From Verrucomicrobiota bacterium (lineage in GTDB: Bacteria; Verrucomicrobiota; Verrucomicrobiia; JABWAM01): 36,698 bases of DNA. The position numbers and the translations under genes are program-made. Shown one piece after another: positions 1-10,280 of this stretch. The stretch is from assembly GCA_016198745.1 (NCBI GenBank), contig JACQHZ010000199.1, positions 1 through 36,698 of the forward strand, given 5' to 3'. The first letter of the stretch is position 1; every line of letters starts with the position of its first letter. The notes beneath the pieces were generated by a model. That model was not told the origin of the DNA. It saw nothing but the letters and a program-made list of their open reading frames with translations, and did no database searches.

Positions 1-794
1 CAGGAATTTCGCCTATCTTTACCGCGGCACGGCCATTCACAACATTGAGGGAGGTCCCCGCCTTGTCCTACTACCTGCCTGCATTAGTCTGGGCACACCG
101 GGTGACGGGAGATCCAAAGTACTTGAAGGCGTTTCACCGGATGCACGAGGATTATCTCTACAATCCCGACTGGTACCTGGCCGGCTACGAGATGCCCGGC
201 GTGCCCACGCGATCCGCTCCCCAGGACCGGCTCCACCGGTTGCACGCCGCGCTGCGGTGGTCCGCTTGGGTGGCCTGGCTCTCCGTTCATGCGCCGAACG
301 CGAACTACTACCAACACCTGTTCGATGAGTTTGCGGTCTGGAACACACGCCTGCTTCGCAACACGCTGCCGAGCGGCTTTGGCCACGACTACGACAACAT
401 GGCGCCCACCACGGCCGCCTATCCGGAGGAATGGATTGATCAACCGCTGCCGGCGGGTGGGACGGTCGGGCATGATGGCCTGGACATCTATGCGGCGATT
501 GGACGGGCCCGCATAGTTCCCTTCCGTAAATTACGGGCGCATAGCTATTTTGCCTTGGTGAAGATGGACGCGGTTGATGTCACCGTGATCTCCGCCATCC
601 TGTCCTGCTGCCGAACCCCGGACCATTTCACCTACTGGTACGATCCGGAGGACAAAATTGTGCCCCCCCACCTGAACCACCGTTCCTGGAGCCTCCAGTC
701 CCAGTTCGTCACCGCATGGTTGACCGCCTACTGGCGGCTCAGGGGAATGGGGGCGCTGGAAGCGAAAACGCCGGTTGGAGTTGCAACATCATGA
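1..794 (+). CDS. C-terminal part of a hypothetical protein, possibly an (alpha/alpha)-barrel glycan-related protein; 5' end outside window, possible frameshift near 48-53
   Basis: ORF 45-794 ([41 protein letters not shown]...). Frame +2 upstream reads [16 protein letters not shown], which looks like the preceding segment in another frame. Stop overlaps the next ATG (ATGA). Confidence 0.5.
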   Translation, partial: GISPIFTAARPFTTLREVPALSYYLPALVWAHRVTGDPKYLKAFHRMHEDYLYNPDWYLAGYEMPGVPTRSAPQDRLHRLHAALRWSAWVAWLSVHAPNANYYQHLFDEFAVWNTRLLRNTLPSGFGHDYDNMAPTTAAYPEEWIDQPLPAGGTVGHDGLDIYAAIGRARIVPFRKLRAHSYFALVKMDAVDVTVISAILSCCRTPDHFTYWYDPEDKIVPPHLNHRSWSLQSQFVTAWLTAYWRLRGMGALEAKTPVGVATS

Positions 795-1606
795 AACCTT
801 ATTTGGCGTTCAACAGCGGGAAGAAACGCGCCGACCCTGGGGCGCGGTTATCAGTTATCAGTTGCCAGTTATCAGTGATCAGTCACGGCGGTCTTCCGTT
901 TCCACTGATTACTAAAAAACTGATTACGGATAACTGTTCACTGATCACTCGCCGTTCCGCATTCACCTTGATTGAGTTGCTCGTCGTCATCGCCATCATC
1001 GCGATCCTGGCGGCGCTGCTGTCGCCCGCGCTCAAGAGCGCCCGGGACTCGGCCAAGCAGATTGCCTGCATGAGCAACCTGAAACAGATCGGGACGGCGT
1101 TCCTGCTGTACGCCAATGACAATGACGGCTACGCGATCGGATTCGGATACCCCGCGGGCAAAAACTGGTCCTACCAAACCGCTCCTTATATTGGGACCAA
1201 TGCAGTGGTCAAATGCCCGGCCGCGCAATTCATTGGCGCCGTCCTCTGCACGGCGCCCAACCAGTATTCGTCCCTATGGAACTCGCCCACAACGGCCTAT
1301 GAATTGAACCTGGACGGCTATGGGACCGGACCACCCACGCCACCCGCAAATCGTTGGGACGTGGCAAGCGATGCTGTCAAACTGCAAACCATTGTGGATT
1401 CTGCGGACACAGTGATCTTGTGGGACGGCCCCTACGGGACGTGGACCGCGTCTGACCCCACCGCGGGCCTTTTTCAGGTTTATCTCCTGCCGAACGGCGG
1501 GAGGCATCGAGGGGGCCTCAACGCGCTGTTCTGCGACAACCATGTGGAATTTGCCACCCCGACCAAGCCGCTCCGGCAGGCGCAATTCACGGCGGAAGCA
1601 GACTGA
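791..1606 (+). CDS. Prepilin-like protein (type II secretion/type IV pilin N-terminal motif, H-X9-D C-terminal motif)
   Basis: [30 protein letters not shown] class III signal; C-terminal [17 protein letters not shown] (H-X9-DN). Start placed at ATG 791, overlapping the upstream stop. Confidence 0.85.
   Translation: MKPYLAFNSGKKRADPGARLSVISCQLSVISHGGLPFPLITKKLITDNCSLITRRSAFTLIELLVVIAIIAILAALLSPALKSARDSAKQIACMSNLKQIGTAFLLYANDNDGYAIGFGYPAGKNWSYQTAPYIGTNAVVKCPAAQFIGAVLCTAPNQYSSLWNSPTTAYELNLDGYGTGPPTPPANRWDVASDAVKLQTIVDSADTVILWDGPYGTWTASDPTAGLFQVYLLPNGGRHRGGLNALFCDNHVEFATPTKPLRQAQFTAEAD
846..952. repeat. Imperfect inverted repeat built from ttatcagt/actgat(c/t)act motifs within the prepilin leader
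   Basis: ggttatcagttatcagttgccagttatcagtgatcagtcac versus downstream actgattactaaaaaactgattacggataactgttcactgatcact (reverse complement is similar). Confidence 0.75.
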
Positions 1607-1630
1607 CGCGCTCATCCGCGAGCACCGACC

Positions 1631-3481
1631 ATGCAACCCGTTCTCCTTGGCATCATGCTCTCACTGCCCCTCGCCCTCTGCTCTTGTGACCGTCGCGGCG
1701 GCACAACCTTGGTGAACAATGGCAAAACGGATTATACGATTGTCCTCTCGAACAAAGCATCTCCATCCGAAAGGCATGCCGCGAACGAACTCCGTCGTTT
1801 TCTGAAGGCTATCGCCGGCGTGGAGCTCCCGATTGTTACCGACCGGGACCCGCTGCCCGCCAAGATGATCCCTCTTGGCAAAAGCGCGGTCTTGGACAAG
1901 CTGAACGTCTCCATCGATTTCAACGATCTCGGAGACGAAGGATTCACGATTCGCACCGTCGGACCGCACTTGATTATTGCGGGTGGCCGATTAAGAGGCA
2001 CGATGTATGGAGTTTATTCCCTCCTTGAGGACGTCCTCGGCTGCCGGTGGTACACATCCAAGGTCAGCCATGTGCCAACCAAGCGCACGATCACCATCGG
2101 CGACCTGATGATTACGCAGAAGCCCAGTTTCGAGTACCGCGATCCATTTTATTACGATGCCTTCGAGGCGGATTGGGCGGCGCGCAACAAAGCCAATGGG
2201 ACTTACACGAAACTCGATAAACGCCGGGGCGGCAAAATGCTTTATGGAACCTGGTGTCACACTTTTTATATGTTGGTGGATCCCAAAATCCATTTTAAGG
2301 ATCACCCGGAGTATTTCTCCCTCATCAAGGGGAAACGCCGGTGGGATCTGGAATCACAGTTGTGCCTCACCAATCCGGAGGTGTTCAGGATCGCGCTTCA
2401 AACTCTCTCGGGATGGATCCGGGACAAGCCCGAAGCCAACGTGTTCTCCGTGTCGGCCAACGATGCGGACGGCCATTGCGAATGCGCCGCCTGCGCGAAA
2501 ATTGATCAGGAAGAAGGCAGTTGCGCCGGAACACTGCTCCGCTTCGTCAACGCGCTCGCGGACGAGGTGGCCAGGCAGCACCCGCGCATCATCCTTGACA
2601 CCCTGGCCTATGTGCATACGCTGAAACCGCCGAAGATCACCCGCCCCCGTCCGAACGTGAGAGTGCGGCTTTGTCCCCTGGAAGTCTGTCAGTACCATTC
2701 CTATGCGCAGTGCGAGCTTCAAGTCACCAAGGACTTCATGGCCCATCTGAACGGCTGGAGCAAGATCACCGGTAACCTCTATATGTGGCATTACGTGGCG
2801 CCCTACCATCACCTGATCCTGCCGTTCCCGGATCTGGACGAGATCACGACGGACGTGCCCATGTACAAACACATGGGCGTCAAAGGCGTGATGTTCGAGG
2901 GGAGTCACTGGCCGAATTCGGGCGAGTGGCTGGCGGAACTCAAGGCCTATCTCCTCGCCAAGTTGAGTTGGAACGCCAATGCGGACGCCAAGGCGATCAT
3001 CGCTGATTTTCTGAACGGATATTATGGCAAGGCCGGGCAACCGATCGGCGCCTGGCTGGACCTCCTGTGTGCGGAGGTGAAGCGGAGACCCAGGGTGCAT
3101 GGAACCTGCGGGCCGGAAGTGGATCTGATGCGCGACCGGGGCTTGGGCGTCGCGGACATTAATTGGCCAACCATGTACTGCCCGATTATGACCCCGGCCG
3201 TAATTGCGGAAAGCGAGCGTCTTTTGGATGAAGCGGAGAAACTGGCCGACACACCGGCGATCCTGGACCGGGTAAAACGCGTCAAACTGTCGCTGGAATA
3301 TGTGAGGGTGATGGAAACTGTCCAAAACGCCGCCCGCAGCGGCAATGCGGATGCCAGGACGGTTGCCCGGCAAAAACTGGACGCCTACTTCACCAAATTG
3401 GAATCGTTTGGCATCCAATATCTGGAACTGAGCGTTCCCCTGCGAAAAACATTCGATGAAATTGCCAAGCAACTCAAGTAG
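1631..3481 (+). CDS. DUF4838 domain protein (alpha-glucuronidase N-terminal-like domain), probable lipoprotein
   Basis: MQPVLLGIMLSLPLALCSC lipobox-like leader; SPSERHAANELRRFLKAIAGVELPIV, GDEGFTIRTVGPHLIIAGGRLRGTMYGVYSLLEDVLGCRWYT, FSVSANDADGHCECAAC and DTLAYVHTLKPP are typical of DUF4838 proteins. Confidence 0.85.
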   Translation: MQPVLLGIMLSLPLALCSCDRRGGTTLVNNGKTDYTIVLSNKASPSERHAANELRRFLKAIAGVELPIVTDRDPLPAKMIPLGKSAVLDKLNVSIDFNDLGDEGFTIRTVGPHLIIAGGRLRGTMYGVYSLLEDVLGCRWYTSKVSHVPTKRTITIGDLMITQKPSFEYRDPFYYDAFEADWAARNKANGTYTKLDKRRGGKMLYGTWCHTFYMLVDPKIHFKDHPEYFSLIKGKRRWDLESQLCLTNPEVFRIALQTLSGWIRDKPEANVFSVSANDADGHCECAACAKIDQEEGSCAGTLLRFVNALADEVARQHPRIILDTLAYVHTLKPPKITRPRPNVRVRLCPLEVCQYHSYAQCELQVTKDFMAHLNGWSKITGNLYMWHYVAPYHHLILPFPDLDEITTDVPMYKHMGVKGVMFEGSHWPNSGEWLAELKAYLLAKLSWNANADAKAIIADFLNGYYGKAGQPIGAWLDLLCAEVKRRPRVHGTCGPEVDLMRDRGLGVADINWPTMYCPIMTPAVIAESERLLDEAEKLADTPAILDRVKRVKLSLEYVRVMETVQNAARSGNADARTVARQKLDAYFTKLESFGIQYLELSVPLRKTFDEIAKQLK

Positions 3482-3497
3482 TTTTGACAGGACACCT

Positions 3498-3881
3498 ATG
3501 ACACCCAAAGAACGAATCACTGTGGCCCTGCGCGGCGGCAGGCCCGATCGCGTGCCGGTGACGCTCGGCCTGTCGGAGATGGTGCCGGTCCGCTATTGCA
3601 CGGATGACTACGTGCGGTTTCACTGGGTGGAGAAAATCCCGCTCTGGAAAGCCCGGGTGGAGATCGAACACGATCGGTTTGGCGCCGACGGGAAATGTAG
3701 ATCTGGCCGAGGTGAAGCGCGCCTTCCCCACGAAATCCGAGGAAAACCTGCGCGCGTTCGTCGAGGCTGGCCTGAAATACGGCCCGTATTGATACGCACC
3801 GCCCCCGTTCCCATGCGAGACGGCTGTGTGCAGATCGTTGTTCCTGCTGGAAGTTGGAAGATGATCGTGTTGGAATGAAAT
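3498..3881 (+). pseudogene. Truncated UroD-like gene with +1 frameshift, joined to a C-terminal fragment of an unrelated gene
   Basis: MTPKERITVALRGGRPDRVPVTLGLSEMVPVRY...VEIEHDRFGAD, then the frame shifts at gggaaatgta (3690-3699) to GNVDLAEVKRAFPTKSEENLRAFVEAGLKYGPY*. Positions 3791-3881 match the tail at 25454-25543. Confidence 0.75.
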
Positions 3882-4925
3882 CTAATCATGCGCCCGCTCC
3901 AATGGAACATACCGGTGATAGTCAGGGGATAACTTGCCGGTTTCAAAAAAGCGGGTAACGACCACGGTCAATTCGGTCAAGAATCTTTTCGTTGGAAACG
4001 GATAATGCGCGGGGACCGGGTCCAATCTGGCCGAATCCTTCCTGGACATCAGGAGGATCATTTCCGCTTGGGAAGGAATCGAAATCCCGCTCTGCAAGAG
4101 CGTGGTCATGATCGCCCCGGCCGACAGCGGAAAAAGGACCAAGATGCCCGTGCGATCATGCAAGCCGCGGGCCAATCTCCGGCAGGCCGCAATCATTTCA
4201 GGCGTTTGCATGGGAATTTGCACCAGTTCATGCGCAATGGGCTGAACGGACCAACGATCACAGGCTTCAGAAAACGCGTTCCGGTGTTCGAAGGGAATGC
4301 CCTTGGAGTAGGCGTTGATGAGGATCTTGAGAGTCTTGAATCCCCGTCGCAGAAGATCATGACAAGCATGGCGGATCGCCCCGGCCAAATCCACGTTCAC
4401 GCTCGGCAGGCGAATTCCCCGCTCAATATCGCCGATAACCAGAGTATGGGCGTTTGAGTTCTGAAACCGCCTGAGTTGACCGACGGAACAGGCATACAAC
4501 AGGTTCAACTCCGAAGGATTCCCGCCCCGGCTACAGATCGCCCGGATCCTTCCAATGGAGGCTTGTTCGAAAGTGCAGCGAAAACCTCTTTCGTGAAAAC
4601 GCGCCAAAAGCGGGAACAGCCAGTCCACCTGGTAGGAGGAACGCTCAAAATCCCGATCATTAAAGATGAACCGGACGGCTTGCAACCTGGATTTCCGGTT
4701 GCCCGAACGCGAACCATGCGAAATGAGCGTCCCATGCCGCGGGTGCGTCCTGAGCAAACCTTTTCTCGTCAGGATTCTGATCGCCGCGTCCAGGGTATTT
4801 CGCCCCACCCCCAGTTGCGCAGCCCAGGCGCGGCGACCCGGCAGCGGATTGGACAGATCCCCTCCTTGAATCTGCTCGGCAAACAGCCTCGCCAGTTGTT
4901 CAGCAAAAGTCAGCAGCCGCTTCAT
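3882..4925 (-). CDS. GntR/LacI-type transcriptional regulator
   Basis: N-terminal winged HTH ([41 protein letters not shown]) followed by a periplasmic-binding-like domain ([29 protein letters not shown]). Start MKRLLTF at 4925. Confidence 0.8.
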   Translation of the reverse strand: MKRLLTFAEQLARLFAEQIQGGDLSNPLPGRRAWAAQLGVGRNTLDAAIRILTRKGLLRTHPRHGTLISHGSRSGNRKSRLQAVRFIFNDRDFERSSYQVDWLFPLLARFHERGFRCTFEQASIGRIRAICSRGGNPSELNLLYACSVGQLRRFQNSNAHTLVIGDIERGIRLPSVNVDLAGAIRHACHDLLRRGFKTLKILINAYSKGIPFEHRNAFSEACDRWSVQPIAHELVQIPMQTPEMIAACRRLARGLHDRTGILVLFPLSAGAIMTTLLQSGISIPSQAEMILLMSRKDSARLDPVPAHYPFPTKRFLTELTVVVTRFFETGKLSPDYHRYVPLERAHD

Positions 4926-5070
4926 GCAGCGAACATCTTTCCATGCCCGCCGCCCGAAGACGAGTCCAAAAAGGGACTGTGGCCCCAAAGTGGAGCCAGC
5001 AACTTCCTTTTGCATCCAGCCGGATGCGGTTCAGATTTCTGGAAGACAACCTGAAAAGGATGCTACAACT

Positions 5071-5390
5071 ATGACCCCGTCCATCCCGCCGGCCGGCATC
5101 GCTTCCATCTATTTCCCTGAATATCCCCAACACGATTGCATTTGGGATGTCAAACGGGGCGGGGACGGCAACATCTATTTTTCGCTTTGCAGTGAAGGCC
5201 AGGCCGCGACGGCGCGCCTGATGAGATTGGATCCCGCCGATCAGGCGATTGAACACCTGCTGGATTTCATGAACGAGTGGGATGTGGCCACCGAGCGCCG
5301 AGATCACCGCGTTTGCGGCGAACACGGCCAGATTTATCTGGGTGAAAGTGATCGGATTTCACATCTTTTCATTTATTATCCGCCTATTAA
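5071..5390 (+). pseudogene. Remnant of a beta-propeller-like gene (start and end retained, middle apparently lost)
   Basis: [55 protein letters not shown]... runs directly into [24 protein letters not shown], resembling the C-terminal GPDGRVYVGETDVP of the 19223 gene. Much too short for a propeller. Confidence 0.5.
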
Positions 5391-5565
5391 AAAAATGAAG
5401 CGTGGCGGCACAACGTCCGGTTCGGCCTATCCGACCACGCCAACCCGCGTTACGCCAGAGGCTTCGGCGAGGCGAGAGCGGTTGGGCAAATATGAACAAC
5501 CTAAAAACCCAGTTTCCGGAGGCGCCCTTGACGGCGATCAATCATCAGTCACCAGTATCCCACCA

Positions 5566-6417
5566 ATGAACGATTCACGATTTACCAGAAGACTAACCGC
5601 TGATTTCGCGGATGACGCGGATAACAACTCCGCTTCCCGCCTGCCAATCGGCGGGCAGGTCGCGAGGGCAGGCTTATTCGTGAAATCCCTGCCCGCAGAT
5701 TGGCAGGCGGGCGTGTTATCCGCGGTCAAAATTCAGCATTCAGTATTCCCACTCCGCATTCGGCATTCGGCATTCGGCATTCGGCAATCCTCATTCACCC
5801 TCATTGAGCTATTGGTGGTCATTGCCATCATCTCGATCCTGGCGGCGCTGCTGTCGCCCGCGCTCAAGAGCGCCCGCGACTCGGCGAAAAAGATTTTCTG
5901 CATGAACAACCTGAAACAGATCGGACTGGCGTTTCACATGTACGGCGACGATTACAATGATTGGATCAACCCCGGCCAATACCCCATCCGCTACAACGAT
6001 GGCTCGGTGCTCAACTTCCGTCCCTGGCATGAGCGGCTCGCGAAACTCGGTCCGCTCAGTCCTTGCGATTACGGGGTGAAATACAAGGGCGCCGTTCGGG
6101 AAGGGAATACGTTCATTTGTCCGTCGGAAAAAGGCGTGTTCACCTATCAGCATTACACCGGCAACGCCTGGATTCTGGGCGCCCAAAGCGATCCCAGCAC
6201 CTACGCGTATCATCGTTTCAGGAGTCTAACGGCCAATCCGACCGATGTGATTTTAATTACCGAAAATGCCGCTGTCGCGGACTACCTTTTCAGCACGGTG
6301 GGCGACAATTACGTGGCGTATCGTCACCACCAACGGGCCAACACGCTGTATGCCGACGGACGGGTTGCGGTCAAAACGACATCTGAACTGAATGCCGAGC
6401 GCATGGTGGGAAAATGA
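5566..6417 (+). CDS. Prepilin-like protein (H-X9-DG); N-terminal boundary uncertain, leader composed of repeats
   Basis: [35 protein letters not shown]-terminal [15 protein letters not shown] (H-X9-DG). The ORF is open from 4924, so the start codon cannot be fixed; ATG 5566 is one candidate. Confidence 0.75.
   Translation: MNDSRFTRRLTADFADDADNNSASRLPIGGQVARAGLFVKSLPADWQAGVLSAVKIQHSVFPLRIRHSAFGIRQSSFTLIELLVVIAIISILAALLSPALKSARDSAKKIFCMNNLKQIGLAFHMYGDDYNDWINPGQYPIRYNDGSVLNFRPWHERLAKLGPLSPCDYGVKYKGAVREGNTFICPSEKGVFTYQHYTGNAWILGAQSDPSTYAYHRFRSLTANPTDVILITENAAVADYLFSTVGDNYVAYRHHQRANTLYADGRVAVKTTSELNAERMVGK
5617..5723. repeat. Nested inverted repeat
   Basis: cccgcctgccaatcggcgggcag (5636-5658) pairs with ctgcccgcagattggcaggcggg (5689-5711), 1 mismatch in 23. 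Outer gcggataac (5617-5625) pairs with gttatccgc (5715-5723). Confidence 0.85.
5731..5800 (+). repeat. Short tandem repeat of cggcatt units upstream of the prepilin motif
   Basis: attcagcattcagtattcccactccgcattcggcattcggcattcggcattcggcaatcctcattc, translated in frame as [29 protein letters not shown]. Confidence 0.9.
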
Positions 6418-9338
6418 ATTTTATGCCGCGCACAATCCTGATTGCGTTGGTGATGGACCTCATCCTGGCGGCGGGACCCGCCTGGGGCGTCACGGTGGAA
6501 GCCACGCGCGCGCAAGCTCCGCCTGCCGTGGATGGCCGGCTTGACGATCCCTGTTGGCGACAGGCCAAGGCCATCACCGCGTTTACGCTCATGAACAGCG
6601 CGCAACCCGCGCAGTTTCCAAATAGCGCCTACGTGGTCTTTGATGACAACGCCATTTACATCGGGGTGCGCTGCGAAGAGCCGAACGTCGCCGACATCAA
6701 GACCAGGCTCATGCCGCACGACAGCGACGACGTGTATCGCACGGACTGCATCGAAATCATGCTCGACCCGACCTTGGGCAAGAACGATTATTATCATTTC
6801 GCGGTCAATGCGTCCGGCAGCGTGTATGACCGCGCCTGCACGCAGGGCGGCAATATTGGCGACAAGAAATGGGACGCGGAAATCACCGCGCATGCCTTTA
6901 TCGGCGACAAGTTCTGGTCCTGCGAAGTGGCCATCCCATTCTACAACCTCAACCTCACCCCGCAGGTCAAAAGCGCGTGGGGCGTCAATATCTGCCGCGA
7001 AAAAATGAATCCGTCGGAGCTTTCCGCGATTGCCGAGAAAGGCGCCTTTAACATCGCCGCCAGTTTCGCCGTGCTGCGCGGTCTCGACGTGGATTTCTCG
7101 CGTTATTGCTACCGCGTGGGTTCTCCGGTGAACACCGCCTGGGTCAAAGATGGATCGCTGGACGTTCAACTGGACGCCTCCGTCCTGAACGAGACCGGGC
7201 AGGATCGCGATGCGCTCCTGGAATGCTGGCTGATCAGTCCGTCGGGGAAGACGCATGTTGCCTCCGCTTCGGCGGTGCTTCCGTCCGGAATGGAGCAATC
7301 GCTGCGCGTGGGCCGGTTCCGTCTCGCGGAACAGGGCGACTACGCCTGCTTCGTGCGCGTGAGCGATCCGGGCGTCAAGCAGCCGCTGGCGGTAAGAAGA
7401 ACGTCGCTGCACATCGAGTATGTTCCCATGGCGATCCGATTGATTGAACCTTGGTATCGGGATGCCATTTTTGAGACTCAGAACATCAAGGAGATCATTC
7501 TGGACGTGGAACTCCGGATCCGGCCGGAGGAACTCAAAGACGCCTTGTTGGAAGTGCAACTGTGCGCGAAAGATTCCGGCCAGCCGCTGGAATCGAAGAC
7601 CGTCGCCAAGGTGAACGCGAGAAACCGGGTCGCCCTTGACGCCGTCAAGCTGGCTCCTGGGAAATTCGACCTTTTGGCCGTCTTAAAGGACCAGAATGGG
7701 AAGACGCTGGCCGATACGTCCCGCGTCATTCAAAAGCTGCCTTACAAGAAAGGCGAAGTCTGGCTTGGTAAGGACCTGCAATGGCGCGTGGATGGAGCGC
7801 CCTTCTTCATCAACGGCGCGTGGAATTATGGCGAGGATTTCATTCCTGGACTCAACGTGTTCGTCAACGAGAAACCAGGCGGGATCAGACTCCTCGCCTA
7901 CCGGCTCATGAATGAGATTTGCTACAAGATCGGCAAACGGATGCAGGAGAAAACGCTGAAGCCGGAAGACCTCGACCTGTGCCGCCGCGTCGCGCGCGAG
8001 TTCAAAGACAACCCCGGGCTTTTCGCTTACTACCTCGCGGACGAGCCGGAGTGTTTAAACTGGTCCGCCGGCGCCCTGGAGCAGGCGTACCAGGCCGTTC
8101 GCGAGGAGGACCCTTATCATCCCATGGTGATTTCCAACGATTCGATGGACGGACTCAAGTCCTACGCGCGTTGCGCGGAGATCAACGGCTTGCATCCGTA
8201 CCCGGTGATCTTGAAGGACAAGCGGATCAATGATCTCTCCGCGGTCGTTTCCTTTGTGGAGGCCGCCCAAAAGATATTTCGCGACAGTCCTCACAAGCAA
8301 ACCATCGCGTATCTGCATCAAGGATTCAATTACGGCGATTACGGCTCGGTCAACAACCGGGTTCCCAATTATCCGGAATTGCGCAACCAGGACTTGCTGG
8401 CGCTGATCTGCGGGGCGACCGGTTTCATCCAGTTCGACCGTGAGATCGCCCATTACCCGGAGCTTTCCATCGGCCTGCCCCATCTGACCAAGGAACTGGC
8501 GTATCTGGGGCCGATCGCGCTGGCGCCCAAGGCGATCGTTCAACCCGTCGCGTCGAGCGCGGCCATCAAGATGCTGCTCAAAGAATGGGACGGCGATCTG
8601 TATCTGTTGGCCTGCAACGCCTCGATGCAACCGCACGATGCGACGATCACCCTGCCGGGCGCGGGCCTGCCTGCGCCGCCGCGGCAGGCAGGCAAACGCG
8701 CCCAGCGATTCCAGGTCATCTCCGAAGACCGCGACATCAAGATCGCGCGCGACGCATGGACCGATCATTTCGACGCATTCGAGGCGCACATTTACTCGAC
8801 CGCAAAGAAGAAACCGGACCTGCTCGCGGTCAAGGAAATCTGCCGGCGGATTGACGCGGCCAACCAGAAACGCAAGAAACCCGGCAACCTCGTCTTTCAA
8901 ATGTTCGAGGGCGACGGCGTAATCCTCCGCGCTTCGTCCAACGAGGCGGCCAAGTTCCGACGCCCGGAAAACGGTCTCTGGCATCTGGTGGACGGCGTGA
9001 TTGACACCGGCGCGACCGACGGCATTGATCCGCGCACCCTGCTCCGTTGGCGGGACACCACGCCCAAACAATTTCCCGACTGGGTGGAAATCCAATGGCC
9101 GTCGGCCCGTTCCATCAGCAAGGTGATCATCTATCCTTTCAAGAAGAGCCTGAAGGATTACGCCGTTCAGGTATTCGTCGGCAACGACTGGAAGGACGTT
9201 GATAAGGCGACCGGCAAGAATGACGACGTCATCTTCCACGTGTTTGAGCCGGTAACTACCGACCGGGTCCGACTGTGGATCACCGCCGCCAACGGACCGA
9301 ACAGCTGGATTTCGGAAGTGGAGGTTTATGAGAAATAA
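6414..9338 (+). CDS. CBM9-like domain plus glycoside hydrolase-like (TIM-barrel) protein with C-terminal discoidin-like module
   Basis: [32 protein letters not shown]...[18 protein letters not shown] (CBM9-like); [34 protein letters not shown]-terminal [41 protein letters not shown] overlap with the prepilin stop. Confidence 0.8.
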   Translation: MNFMPRTILIALVMDLILAAGPAWGVTVEATRAQAPPAVDGRLDDPCWRQAKAITAFTLMNSAQPAQFPNSAYVVFDDNAIYIGVRCEEPNVADIKTRLMPHDSDDVYRTDCIEIMLDPTLGKNDYYHFAVNASGSVYDRACTQGGNIGDKKWDAEITAHAFIGDKFWSCEVAIPFYNLNLTPQVKSAWGVNICREKMNPSELSAIAEKGAFNIAASFAVLRGLDVDFSRYCYRVGSPVNTAWVKDGSLDVQLDASVLNETGQDRDALLECWLISPSGKTHVASASAVLPSGMEQSLRVGRFRLAEQGDYACFVRVSDPGVKQPLAVRRTSLHIEYVPMAIRLIEPWYRDAIFETQNIKEIILDVELRIRPEELKDALLEVQLCAKDSGQPLESKTVAKVNARNRVALDAVKLAPGKFDLLAVLKDQNGKTLADTSRVIQKLPYKKGEVWLGKDLQWRVDGAPFFINGAWNYGEDFIPGLNVFVNEKPGGIRLLAYRLMNEICYKIGKRMQEKTLKPEDLDLCRRVAREFKDNPGLFAYYLADEPECLNWSAGALEQAYQAVREEDPYHPMVISNDSMDGLKSYARCAEINGLHPYPVILKDKRINDLSAVVSFVEAAQKIFRDSPHKQTIAYLHQGFNYGDYGSVNNRVPNYPELRNQDLLALICGATGFIQFDREIAHYPELSIGLPHLTKELAYLGPIALAPKAIVQPVASSAAIKMLLKEWDGDLYLLACNASMQPHDATITLPGAGLPAPPRQAGKRAQRFQVISEDRDIKIARDAWTDHFDAFEAHIYSTAKKKPDLLAVKEICRRIDAANQKRKKPGNLVFQMFEGDGVILRASSNEAAKFRRPENGLWHLVDGVIDTGATDGIDPRTLLRWRDTTPKQFPDWVEIQWPSARSISKVIIYPFKKSLKDYAVQVFVGNDWKDVDKATGKNDDVIFHVFEPVTTDRVRLWITAANGPNSWISEVEVYEK
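8665..8693. repeat. GC-rich palindromic repeat inside CDS
   Basis: gcctgcctgc-gccgccgcg-gcaggcaggc: perfect 10-bp arms, 9-nt loop. Encodes LPAPPRQAG in frame. Confidence 0.85.
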
Positions 9339-9413
9339 CCGTAACTGTTCAGGAATCAGAATGAGAAATGATGCTCGACCCGACCCCCTCTATCACTCCC
9401 GGGCCCTTTTTTC

Positions 9414-9501
9414 GTCATTCCCGCGAAAGCGGGAATCCAGGTTTGTATTTGTGATGGACGAGCAACCCACAACACTGGATTCCCGCTTTCGCGGGAATGA
9501 C
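9414..9501. repeat. Perfect 27-bp inverted repeat (gtcattcccgcgaaagcgggaatccag), MITE-like
   Basis: Arms 9414-9440 and 9475-9501 are exact reverse complements; each arm contains its own dyad attcccgc...gcgggaat. Confidence 0.95.
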
Positions 9502-9524
9502 AACAAAAGAATAGAGGAGACACA

Positions 9525-10280
9525 ATGAAACACATCCGACTCATCATCGTCGGCATCCTGCTTGGAACGTTCCTCGGCCTTTCCTGCGTGGCAGAAGAGA
9601 GCAAGGCGCCCGTGGGTCACTGGACGTTCAACGAGGGATCGGGCGCGACGGTCGCCGACCTGAGCGGAAATGAAAACCGCGGCACGATGGCCAACTCTAT
9701 GCGGGCGGTGGCTTGGAGCGCCGGTCGCAATGGCAAGGCGCTGCGGTTCAGCGGATCGCAAACGAATCGGAACGCGAACGGCTGCGTCGTGATCCCCAAT
9801 CTGACCAACAAATACGATTTCGACCAGGGCATCACGATTGAGGCGTGGATCCAATTGGCGGCGGGCATGACCCGCGCGGGCAACTACGAGCTGGTTTCCA
9901 ACACGGAGAGTGATCGGGGAAAAGGTTTCCGTTTGCGCGTTGCGTGGAGCCGGTTGATGTTCGGTTCCGGTGAAGGCGGCGGCGATGGCAAGGTCTGGCA
10001 GGCCGCGTCCGCGCCGGCGCGGACGTCGATCAAACCCGAGACCTGGTATCATGTGGCCGGCACGTACGATGGCTCGGTTTTCAGGGTTTATCTCGACGGC
10101 GAAGAAGTGGGGGTAAGCGATCCGAATCTCGCCTTGACCAGGGGCCAGAAAGATGTCTTCATCGGCGCGTACTGCGGCGGTTACGCTTACGGGTTTGAAG
10201 GTCTCATTGATGAGGTCAAGATTTACGATCGCGCGCTCGCGCCCGCTGAAATTCTCACGCACGCCAAACTTGTGCCATGA
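9525..10280 (+). CDS. Secreted LamG/concanavalin-like domain protein
   Basis: Signal peptide/lipobox MKHIRLIIVGILLGTFLGLSCVA; VGHWTFNEGSGATVADLSGNENRGTM, ITIEAWIQL, WYHVAGTYDGSVFRVYLDGEEVG, GLIDEVKIYDRALAPAEI. Confidence 0.9.
   Translation: MKHIRLIIVGILLGTFLGLSCVAEESKAPVGHWTFNEGSGATVADLSGNENRGTMANSMRAVAWSAGRNGKALRFSGSQTNRNANGCVVIPNLTNKYDFDQGITIEAWIQLAAGMTRAGNYELVSNTESDRGKGFRLRVAWSRLMFGSGEGGGDGKVWQAASAPARTSIKPETWYHVAGTYDGSVFRVYLDGEEVGVSDPNLALTRGQKDVFIGAYCGGYAYGFEGLIDEVKIYDRALAPAEILTHAKLVP

Noticed and set aside
5731-5790. CRISPR array at the cggcatt tandem repeats
   Set aside because: Unit is 7 bp with no spacers; simple tandem repeat only.
9414-9501. Integron attC site or insertion-sequence ends
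   Set aside because: Symmetric perfect inverted repeat without attC-type R/L boxes, integrase or transposase nearby.
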